NCBI RefSeq assembly: GCF_002075795.1 | Contig: NZ_CP020472.1 | Location: 2,897,001-2,961,000, forward strand | Direction: 5' to 3' | Length of the DNA stretch: 64,000 nucleotides | DNA from: Shewanella japonica | Lineage (GTDB): Bacteria; Pseudomonadota; Gammaproteobacteria; Enterobacterales; Shewanellaceae | Shown: piece after piece, positions 8,202-15,966 of the stretch | Layout of the letters: every line of letters begins with the position of its first letter | Position numbering within the stretch: the stretch's first letter is position 1 | Made by a program: the position numbers and the translations under genes | Notes under the pieces: generated by a model | What the model was told of the DNA's origin: nothing | What the model saw: the letters and a program-made list of their open reading frames with translations, nothing else | Databases searched by the model: none

Positions 8202-11200
8202 TTAACCTTTTTTACTAATATCAAATTCAGAAATTCTCACTTCGCTAACGGATGAACCACGCGCAGTTTTATTAATCGGAGTCTCTACATGTAAATATTG
8301 AACTTTATTTCTCTTTCTATCGAATGCTTTTTCAATTGCCTTTGCCGATATTTTATCTGTACTGCCTTTATCACGTTCCCCCATTTCCATTGTTATCGCT
8401 GCAGCATATTCCTTTGTGCCTTGTTGATAATCATCATCGCCAATTTGCTTCTTCCCTAACGGACTTTTACCGCCTTTTGCTTCGACAATAATGACATCGC
8501 CGTTGGCATTCTGATAGACCATATCAAAACTCCCCGCCCCGGGGCTGGACCTATCTAAGCTCTCGGGATGAATCCGTTCATAACCTGGATATTGCGCTTT
8601 AACGGCCATATCTGCAGCTTTTTCACCAATCGTTTCTGTGCTTTTATTAATCGATGAAATCTGTTGATTGTATTCTTCTGTGCCGTATTCGCCACGCAGC
8701 GATATCGCCTCATCACGTTCATCTAGATGAGATGCTAATGCTTCTTTCTCTTTTTCTGTGAGGATATGTATCGCCTCGGAACCTTGTTTCTTTTTCGCTA
8801 AAATTAATGGTCTTGCATTATTTTGTTTAATTATGCCTTTGGTAGCCCATGCTTCATCGACCACCTTACCATCAAATTCATGCATGCCAGCGAATTCTTC
8901 GATGGTCAAATCCATTTCTTTTATTTGTCCATCAATATTTCGTTGCACTGTTATGGTGTTATTCACTTCATCCATCGATTCAAGTGTGTAGGCGTAATTT
9001 AATTTATTCACCCCATCAGGCTTTTGTATTTTTAACTTGGCCTCAGGGTCTGTGATAGCTGCGCTGTCAATGGCACTTTGTAGTATCTTCTCTTTTGTTT
9101 GTTTATCAATGCCATTACCAACTAATGTACTCAGCATGGCCGATAACTTTTCTCGACCTTCTTTACAAAGTAGCCCAAATGGATCAACCCAATTAACGTG
9201 ATTCGGTGCATATTGGTAGTGGTTTAATCCCCCAACTAGCCCTATTGGATCTTGATGAATAAACCTTGCCTGCTCAGGGCTATAATACCTAAATCGGTTG
9301 TAATGTAGGCCTGATTCGTCATCGAAATACTGACCTTGAAAGCGAATAGGGTTTACTATCGAATTTTCAAACTCATCATCTCTTGCAACATTGCTTTCAA
9401 CAACAGTATCAAAGGCTTTTCCAAACACATCTAACTGATTACGCCATACTGTTTGGGCATTAGCATCAGTAAGACAAATGGGCGTGTCTAGTTGGTCTAA
9501 ATGATAATAATAAACCTGACCAGCTTTAATGAGAGCAACCGGCGTAAAGGTATCGGGCTGATAGATGTACCAGGTATATTGACCTAAGGTGCACTCGCCA
9601 ATTAACTGATTATTATCCCAAATAAAATCAGTACGGCCTTGCTCGGTCACTTTTGTGCTGCGTCTACCTAAAGCATCATATTCATATTGCGTCAGTTTGC
9701 CATTATCATTAATTTGAATTAACTGGTTTAAGCCATTAAAACTGCGCTGTTGTTTATTGCCCGTTCCAATTTGAGAGATTTGATTACCACTGGCATCATA
9801 ACGATAATCCACTCCTGCCATACTCATTAGTCGGTCATTGTTAACGACCACATCTTGAATGGATTTATCAGGACGATTTTGTTCAGAGGTTAATACCTGA
9901 GCGTCATGTTGACGAATATGTTGAGTCGGGTTGTCAAATGCATCCCAATGATACTGTTCTTTGTGATGATGTTTTACAGCCATGGTGTTAGAGGTAGTAC
10001 CGCTCTTACCATTCGCGCTTAATGCTTTTGGTTCATTCTCTCGCGAATGGCTAATCAATTGGCTAACTTTATTGTATTCAAATTGGGTTAAATCGACATT
10101 TGGCTCATTCTCATCCTGCAGGCCATTGCGGTTTAATTGACTTTCAGATGCTTTAAGCTGGTGCTGGTTATCATAATGATAGCGTCTATGTTCAAATAGC
10201 GGTGAACTTGACACAGTTGTTGCTGCGCTCTCGCTTTCAATTTCACTTTCACTTTCACTTTCTGCAAACTTAGCGTGTTGCCACTGCTGTTCAATAAGCC
10301 TTGAATAAGCATCATATGTGTGGGTTGATTCGAGTTGATTACCTAATCTTGTGTGCTGTAATAAGCCAGCATCTGTATATTGATATTGAGCAATATCGAT
10401 AGTTTGCTGATTATCGGTTAGTACAACACCAATATCCGCTAACAAGCCATTACGATTATATTGATAGTTTACTTGGCTTCCATCAGGTAAGGTTAAGCCA
10501 CTTCGATTACCTTTAGCATCGTACTGATAAGATAAGTGCCATGCACCTTGATTGACCTGAGTGACTCTACCCTTAGTGTCATATTTTTGCTCTAGCGTGC
10601 GATGCTGATTGTGCGCGCGAGTGATATTGCCAATGACATCATATTGGTAAAAATTTTGAGTGTTTAACGTAGCAGAATGAACATTAGCATCAAGTTTTAC
10701 ATGACTGCTTTGCTGAATAATACGACCTAGTGCATCACGCTTTAATTCAATAAAACGAATGTCACTGTCGTTTACTGCCACTAACTTATCATTGGCATCA
10801 TATTGGTAAACTTGCTCGCGACCATCAAACCCGATTAATTTTTTTGGCTGTTCTGTCGGGGTGTATTCAATTCGATATTGAGCACCATCACTTCGCTCAA
10901 TTTTGTTTAAATTACGCTCTTTATCATAGAAGAATTTAAGCCAGCTACCATCTGCAAAAGTTTGTTGACACGGTTGAGCTAATCCATCATAGCTAAGCAG
11001 CGTTTCAATATCGCTCTGATTTGCATTATTTAAATCAGATGCGTTTTCATCAACAACTGCTTTATCAGCCAATAATTTTTGACTAATTTTTCTACCTGCT
11101 TGATCAAACTGATATTGGGTGATAATTGCCTGTTCCGGCTTATCTTGAGGGTATGCTTTTTCTTCAATTATTTGCCCATTGAGGTCGCGAATGTACTCAG

Positions 11201-13088
11201 TAACTAAACCTTGCGGGTTAATTGTTGCATTTACTCGTCCTAAGCGATCATGACTATAGCGAGTTAAAGCATCGCCAATTTGTGTTGCTAATAATTCGCC
11301 ATCTCTATCCCAATGATATCGATGTATAACACCATCAAGCTCTGTTTTTTGAGTTACTTGTCCAAAATCATTGTATTGAAAATACCGCTGACGACCATCA
11401 AAATGACTTTCAGATAAAATGCGTCCTGTTGCATCAAACTGCTTTGTAAATGTTCGGCCAATGGGATCTTGCGTAAGAATACACTGACCTAAACGGTTGT
11501 ATTCAAATTGTGTGACACCACCATCAGCATGAATAATGGCTTCAATTTGTCCTGAGGTATTGTATATGAATTGGGTTTGATTATTGTTTGCATCAATGGT
11601 CGCTATTTTGCGGCCAACACTGTCATATTGATGCCGTGTCACCGCACCATTAGCATTATGATGTTCAATCAGCAAACCTTGAGAATTATGAACGAATGTT
11701 TCTTTATTTCCGAGAGAATCAACACAACGACTTCGCATGCCATTTGGATGTGACTCATAAGAAAAATGGTAGTGATAGATCTCATTATCACCCCACTGCT
11801 CTATGCATTTAGCGTTTACGTCCTCAGCATTCCATAAAAAGTGGTGGCTAAACCCTGAAGCTCGAGTTCTGGCTTTTAATAAATAAGTTGTTTTGTGATT
11901 ACTTCGGGTTGAAACTTTAGCTCCCTGAGTTTGGCTAGGTTTATGATAGCTGTATCGTTCAACTAGACCATTCATGTCAGTTGCTGCAATTAAGGCTTGG
12001 TGGTCATCATATTGATAGCTTGCAAGGAGTTCAGGGTGTTGCTGCTTATTACCTTTCTCGTCAAGTATATAAGAAGCAACTTTTAGTAAGTTACCTTGGG
12101 CGTTATAACTAAGAAGTACACCGCGTTTAGGCCCTGTGGTTATTTGATTAAGCTTGCCTTGCTTATCATAGTACAGCTGAAAATATTGGCCTTGGTGATT
12201 ACTAATCGTTTCTAGTAACCACACATCTTGATTGTCTATTTGACGCTTTTTAAACGCCCAATGACTGTCATCTGGTTTTAATAATACCTGTCGACCATCA
12301 GCTTGATGAACTAACGACCAACCTGTCGTACTTTGAATACTGGTTTGGCCGCGTTTAACTTCATCAAAAACATGTACTCGGCCTTCTTCATCAGTGAGCT
12401 CAAACCAGTATTTACCAGGCTTTTTCGGCCCCACTTTGGGAGGCGCTTGATATTGGCGATTGAGTTGTAAACTAAAATTATGTCGCCAACCAAAACCAAG
12501 CCCAACATTTCGATCAACTTTACTAGAGCGGTATAAACGTCGCCAAGTTAACGGCATTAAGCCATTAATTTCAAAATCAGTTAACGGTAAAATTTCCTCG
12601 CCAGATAACATAGACACTGGATCACTACGGCATTCTTGTTGATCAATTGGTACTTCAGTTGGAGTCGTATTAGCAATGGTGCCAGACTCAGTTGATTGAG
12701 CAGTCTGCTTACCTTTACTTGAAACAGGCGCTTTAAATTTACTTGAGCTGTTTCCGAGTGAGGCCGTTTCGGTAGAAGTTTGAATATTTGCTTTAGGGGT
12801 TTCAACATAAACACGTAATAGGTTACGTGAAATTGCTTCATTTAATTTGGTGACGATTTGTTTTCGATTTAACGAAGCATTCAAGCCCGCTTGCAATACT
12901 AATGCGCGCCCTTGCATTAAGGCATTTCTATCACGTACCAAATGAGGACTTATTTCATTGACCAACTGCTCAATTTCATTAGCTTGGCTAAAGGTTTGTA
13001 ACTGGAAACCAGAAGGTGTTGATGCACTGCTGGGAACAACAACGATATGCCGATTGAAACCATTAAAATAAAAATTACTGACCGTCAT
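8202..13088 (-). CDS. Rhs-family polymorphic toxin with PD-(D/E)XK-like C-terminal domain
   Basis: A 1628-residue Rhs protein. Residues 1-150 are unrecognised and contain neither PAAR nor membrane helices. A DUF6531-like segment follows (DPVSMLSGEEILPL). A long series of RHS/YD repeats of the form YD-x-x-G-R runs to about 1230. The Rhs core ends with HQDPIGLVGG and then DPFGL at 1302-1306, the usual boundary after which the toxin is released. The 322-residue variable domain (about 8205-9170 on DNA) contains SFDMV (Asp1522) and VIIVEAKGG (Glu1536, Lys1538), the D...E-x-K signature of PD-(D/E)XK nucleases. It is probably a DNase delivered by the T6SS and neutralised by the next gene. Confidence 0.93.
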   Translation of the reverse strand: MTVSNFYFNGFNRHIVVVPSSASTPSGFQLQTFSQANEIEQLVNEISPHLVRDRNALMQGRALVLQAGLNASLNRKQIVTKLNEAISRNLLRVYVETPKANIQTSTETASLGNSSSKFKAPVSSKGKQTAQSTESGTIANTTPTEVPIDQQECRSDPVSMLSGEEILPLTDFEINGLMPLTWRRLYRSSKVDRNVGLGFGWRHNFSLQLNRQYQAPPKVGPKKPGKYWFELTDEEGRVHVFDEVKRGQTSIQSTTGWSLVHQADGRQVLLKPDDSHWAFKKRQIDNQDVWLLETISNHQGQYFQLYYDKQGKLNQITTGPKRGVLLSYNAQGNLLKVASYILDEKGNKQQHPELLASYQYDDHQALIAATDMNGLVERYSYHKPSQTQGAKVSTRSNHKTTYLLKARTRASGFSHHFLWNAEDVNAKCIEQWGDNEIYHYHFSYESHPNGMRSRCVDSLGNKETFVHNSQGLLIEHHNANGAVTRHQYDSVGRKIATIDANNNQTQFIYNTSGQIEAIIHADGGVTQFEYNRLGQCILTQDPIGRTFTKQFDATGRILSESHFDGRQRYFQYNDFGQVTQKTELDGVIHRYHWDRDGELLATQIGDALTRYSHDRLGRVNATINPQGLVTEYIRDLNGQIIEEKAYPQDKPEQAIITQYQFDQAGRKISQKLLADKAVVDENASDLNNANQSDIETLLSYDGLAQPCQQTFADGSWLKFFYDKERNLNKIERSDGAQYRIEYTPTEQPKKLIGFDGREQVYQYDANDKLVAVNDSDIRFIELKRDALGRIIQQSSHVKLDANVHSATLNTQNFYQYDVIGNITRAHNQHRTLEQKYDTKGRVTQVNQGAWHLSYQYDAKGNRSGLTLPDGSQVNYQYNRNGLLADIGVVLTDNQQTIDIAQYQYTDAGLLQHTRLGNQLESTHTYDAYSRLIEQQWQHAKFAESESESEIESESAATTVSSSPLFEHRRYHYDNQHQLKASESQLNRNGLQDENEPNVDLTQFEYNKVSQLISHSRENEPKALSANGKSGTTSNTMAVKHHHKEQYHWDAFDNPTQHIRQHDAQVLTSEQNRPDKSIQDVVVNNDRLMSMAGVDYRYDASGNQISQIGTGNKQQRSFNGLNQLIQINDNGKLTQYEYDALGRRSTKVTEQGRTDFIWDNNQLIGECTLGQYTWYIYQPDTFTPVALIKAGQVYYYHLDQLDTPICLTDANAQTVWRNQLDVFGKAFDTVVESNVARDDEFENSIVNPIRFQGQYFDDESGLHYNRFRYYSPEQARFIHQDPIGLVGGLNHYQYAPNHVNWVDPFGLLCKEGREKLSAMLSTLVGNGIDKQTKEKILQSAIDSAAITDPEAKLKIQKPDGVNKLNYAYTLESMDEVNNTITVQRNIDGQIKEMDLTIEEFAGMHEFDGKVVDEAWATKGIIKQNNARPLILAKKKQGSEAIHILTEKEKEALASHLDERDEAISLRGEYGTEEYNQQISSINKSTETIGEKAADMAVKAQYPGYERIHPESLDRSSPGAGSFDMVYQNANGDVIIVEAKGGKSPLGKKQIGDDDYQQGTKEYAAAITMEMGERDKGSTDKISAKAIEKAFDRKRNKVQYLHVETPINKTARGSSVSEVRISEFDISKKG

Positions 13089-13182
13089 TGGTACTAACGC
13101 CTTCTCTATCCATGAGACTAATGTTAAAAACAGCTAAATGCGTTGTCAGCCATACAGGCTGCATTTGATTCTGATTAGCCAT
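13075..13182 (-). CDS. Possible 35-residue coupled ORF between thiolase-like gene and rhs
   Basis: A minus-strand ATG at 13180-13182 overlaps the stop of the upstream gene by 8 bases, and the ORF's stop overlaps the rhs start by 14 bases. GGTGA lies 5 bases before the ATG, a better ribosome site than that of rhs itself. The product begins MANQNQMQPVWLTTHLAVF, is not clearly a membrane peptide and resembles nothing I know. It may be a real small protein or a leader that couples translation into rhs. Confidence 0.4.
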   Translation of the reverse strand: MANQNQMQPVWLTTHLAVFNISLMDREGVSTNDGQ

Positions 13183-14149
13183 TTGATTCACCGCTGCAAC
13201 CTAGCCACTCATACCTTAACAGGCCAAGGTAACGTTGCTCAGAAACCTCTAACTGAACGCTTACTCCTGACAAAGCTTGTTCTTTATAGCGATTAAATAC
13301 GTGTAATAAATTATATAACCCCGCTGCGGCACCAATATTCCCAGTGTAATAATTAGTTTGAGTAATTTGGGTATCTTGATCTATTTTTCCCGCTAGCTGC
13401 TCATAGGCATTAAGCCAGCTATCTTGGGTGGATTGATTATCACCGGGGAAATATAATTGTTTTAGTAAACTTGATTCATCTTGCTCAGTAAGCTGAGTAA
13501 ATAAACGCTTAATTGATTGTGTTAATTGAACCTGGGTAGCAGCGTCTTGAAATACATCAGTCACATGTAGCCCTAGTGATGTTTTTTCTTCAGTGGAGAC
13601 TTGAACCTTAGTCATTATCGCGGCCTCAGAGGGCCTAATGCCTTCATCAATATCTGCATTAATCAATTGACCAGTTCGATAAAGTTCAGGCATATCAAAA
13701 TACAAACTATCCACTGCGATAAAGACAATCGAGTCAACACGGCTTCCCATCGTCTTAGCTGCATCAAACGCAATAGGTAAAGATGCACTTCCCATAGGAA
13801 AAATTCGCCCATTTGGGTGTTCAAAACAATGAGGAAAAGCTTGATGTAATGCGTTTACCCACTGAGTTAACATTTCAGGTGCTAAATTAGGCAACAACCA
13901 AAAAACAGGATTGTGTTGATACGGCCCCCATGCGCTGGCATCAGTTATAGGCAGCTTGCTTAGCAGTTCGATAATGCGTGTTAATTTACATTTCGCACTT
14001 AGATCACTGCGCATACCTGAGACTAATTGAGTTCCGTTTGGTAATTGCAGATTGAAATTGAGTCCTTCTGTATAAGGTAAATTAATCAACTGCATTTGAT
14101 TATCGCATTGACCTACGATTAACTCTGATTCGAGTACATTAATAATCAT
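13175..14149 (-). CDS. Thiolase/ketoacyl-synthase-like accessory protein of the effector module
   Basis: 324 residues, function unknown. The segment SASLPIAFDAAKTMGSRVDSI (split across 121-141), leading to FIAVDSL, resembles the part of ketoacyl synthases around the active site and the AGGVDSL strand. EGIRPSEAAIM (169-179) resembles the G-E-G-A-A-A stretch, and YTGNIGAAAGLYN (268-280) the late G-x-x-G-A-A-x-G motif. No Cys is found at the expected nucleophile position, so catalysis is doubtful. It overlaps the preceding gene by 4 bases. Thiolase-like proteins are known in some VgrG/PAAR effector clusters, where an adaptor role is suspected. Confidence 0.7.
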   Translation of the reverse strand: MIINVLESELIVGQCDNQMQLINLPYTEGLNFNLQLPNGTQLVSGMRSDLSAKCKLTRIIELLSKLPITDASAWGPYQHNPVFWLLPNLAPEMLTQWVNALHQAFPHCFEHPNGRIFPMGSASLPIAFDAAKTMGSRVDSIVFIAVDSLYFDMPELYRTGQLINADIDEGIRPSEAAIMTKVQVSTEEKTSLGLHVTDVFQDAATQVQLTQSIKRLFTQLTEQDESSLLKQLYFPGDNQSTQDSWLNAYEQLAGKIDQDTQITQTNYYTGNIGAAAGLYNLLHVFNRYKEQALSGVSVQLEVSEQRYLGLLRYEWLGCSGESNG

Positions 14150-15249
14150 GAGGCCAACTTTATAGTCATTGACGAAGTTCGCACTTCACCGGTTAATCTA
14201 AGCTGATGTAATTTAGCCACCCTTTGATGAACAGGGCTCGATTTAAGCAATATTTTATCGACCGTTTCTAGGCTAACTTCCACGCCATTGAGTAGGCGAA
14301 CTCCAGGTGTATCTGGCGCATATAATTGCCAGCGATTAAGTAACTTAGCGCTATAAAATTGTAGAAATTCAGCGCGTCTTTGTGTGTTTTCTTCAAATTG
14401 TCTTTGGTAAGGGATTGACGAGTCAAGTCCAGGGCCTAAAAGCGTTCTTAAAGCATCAAAAGCAATTAATGTCTTAGCGGGGTGCTGCATTGCTTTTGCT
14501 AAAAATGGCACAAATTTACCAAAACCTGAAAAACCCATAAGCTGAATCACTCTATCATTGAGGTTTTCATCACGACTCATTAAATTGAAAATTTGAGTTA
14601 AAACCTGTTCATCAAGAGAGGTCACAAATATTTCAAACAAAGGGCTATGGCAATATTCATTTTCAACAAAACGGCTATATAGCGCTAATGGCTCAGAAAT
14701 TTCTTCTAACAACATTTCTGCATATAGTGCATTCAGCGGCGTAAGATTTAGTGAGGCAATACCTGCAATACTTTTTAGTCGTTTACCTCGGTAGATACAA
14801 AACAAAATATATTGGTTAATTTGTTCAGGCGTTTTACCAACCATCGAGAACTGCAAACCTTCAACACCAAACTGGCAAGCCACTAGTGCTAAACTAGGAA
14901 TGTATTTAGTTAAATCTATTTGATTGTTATTTAATAATAATTCAAATACTTTTGCTTGGTCGTGGGTTCTTTGTTTGAGATGAATTTGCAACAGTAGTTG
15001 CAAAACAACCAACTGATTTTCCGTACTGAAATACACATCATTTTCAAACGCTGTCACTATTTCAACGACGCTATTAGCACAGAGAAATGCTTCGCTATTA
15101 TGTTCTTCGTGAGCTTGCTGCTGGATCATATTGAGTGTGACTAATAAAGATCGGGTGTTATCTTCAACATTTTTAGGGGCACACTGAAACGACGACATTA
15201 ATATTTGTCGTTGTGCTAAGAGAAGTTCAAAATTCTCAATCAAGTTCAT
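14146..15249 (-). CDS. TIGR02270-like T6SS-associated helical repeat protein
   Basis: 367 residues with HEAT-like helical character. The stretch MGFSGFGKFVPFLAKAM, then a short helix and LRTLLGPGLD, resembles the TIGR02270 family of T6SS-linked proteins, as does a C-terminal part with VSLETVDKILL. It lies 21 bases after the PAAR gene and overlaps the thiolase-like gene by an ATGA junction. I infer a role in loading the Rhs effector onto the spike. No catalytic motif or signal peptide is seen. Confidence 0.65.
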   Translation of the reverse strand: MNLIENFELLLAQRQILMSSFQCAPKNVEDNTRSLLVTLNMIQQQAHEEHNSEAFLCANSVVEIVTAFENDVYFSTENQLVVLQLLLQIHLKQRTHDQAKVFELLLNNNQIDLTKYIPSLALVACQFGVEGLQFSMVGKTPEQINQYILFCIYRGKRLKSIAGIASLNLTPLNALYAEMLLEEISEPLALYSRFVENEYCHSPLFEIFVTSLDEQVLTQIFNLMSRDENLNDRVIQLMGFSGFGKFVPFLAKAMQHPAKTLIAFDALRTLLGPGLDSSIPYQRQFEENTQRRAEFLQFYSAKLLNRWQLYAPDTPGVRLLNGVEVSLETVDKILLKSSPVHQRVAKLHQLRLTGEVRTSSMTIKLAS

Positions 15250-15270
15250 TCAACGCAATCCTTGCTCATA

Positions 15271-15561
15271 CTATCCAATCATTACAGTAGGGTTTCCTAC
15301 TACAATCTTACCTCCATGGGCAGTACTGTCTCCGAGTCTCGCTGCGGGTTTTCCATTAATCAGTACCGAACTTGAACCTGCGTTGATTGTATCTGGTGGG
15401 CCAACACAAATTAACTTGTCACCTTTACGAGCAGCAGGCATAGAACCAATAAGCACGTTTCCTGAGCCCATAATGACAGGTCCGCCTACATGTGGGACTG
15501 GGCCTGGGTTAGTTTTTGGGCATACATGCATAGATGTCAGTGTAGCTGCGGGCATTCCCAT
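15271..15561 (-). CDS. PAAR-domain spike-tip protein
   Basis: 96 residues consisting almost only of a PAAR domain: GGPVIMGSGNVLIG, then MPAARKGDKLICVGPPD, then VLINGKPAARLGDSTAHGG. His12, His24, Cys52 and His82 are candidates for the zinc site that sharpens the VgrG tip. It has no extra toxin domain. Because the Rhs protein downstream lacks PAAR, this small protein is the likely tip that carries it. It is 49 bases after the unknown gene that follows vgrG. Confidence 0.93.
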   Translation of the reverse strand: MGMPAATLTSMHVCPKTNPGPVPHVGGPVIMGSGNVLIGSMPAARKGDKLICVGPPDTINAGSSSVLINGKPAARLGDSTAHGGKIVVGNPTVMIG

Positions 15562-15610
15562 AAAATCTTCCTTGAATTGTTAGTCTTACATTGGAGCTAT
15601 CGGCAGGGTA

Positions 15611-15964
15611 TTAATCACTTTCTAACGGTATAACGAGCAAGTCTTGTTGCATTAAGGCTACCGCTATTTCTTTGATTAATTTTATTTGCTCACCCCTTCC
15701 TGATGCATACTCGTCATTCATCAAATAGTTGTAAATATGGCTAATTACATCCTGATGATTACGCCACATATGACGATTAGTTAAGAATTGTTCACCATAG
15801 GTTGTACTAGTTACATAGGTCTTATCAGGTATATCCAATAGTGGATCTTGAGGTTTATCAACGGGTTTGCAAATCAAATACCGATAACCAAATTGGCAAA
15901 TCAACTCGTGGCCACGACAAAACGCACCCGTTAATCCAACGCCAGGGTAACTTGAAATTTGCAT
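15611..15964 (-). CDS. Unknown small protein between vgrG and PAAR gene
   Basis: 117 residues, not recognised. It starts 2 bases after the vgrG stop, so it is surely co-translated with VgrG. It begins MQISSYPGVGLTGAFCRGHE, has three Cys in the first 32 residues, aromatic residues in the middle (HMWRNHQDVISHIYNYL) and an amphipathic C-terminus. There is no signal peptide or membrane helix. Position suggests a VgrG- or PAAR-specific chaperone or adaptor, but the sequence alone does not show this. Confidence 0.7.
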   Translation of the reverse strand: MQISSYPGVGLTGAFCRGHELICQFGYRYLICKPVDKPQDPLLDIPDKTYVTSTTYGEQFLTNRHMWRNHQDVISHIYNYLMNDEYASGRGEQIKLIKEIAVALMQQDLLVIPLESD

Positions 15965-15966
15965 TG

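Noticed and set aside
8758..9055. Plus-strand frames opposite the Rhs toxin tip
   Set aside because: Antisense shadows of the rhs coding frame without own ribosome sites or family features.
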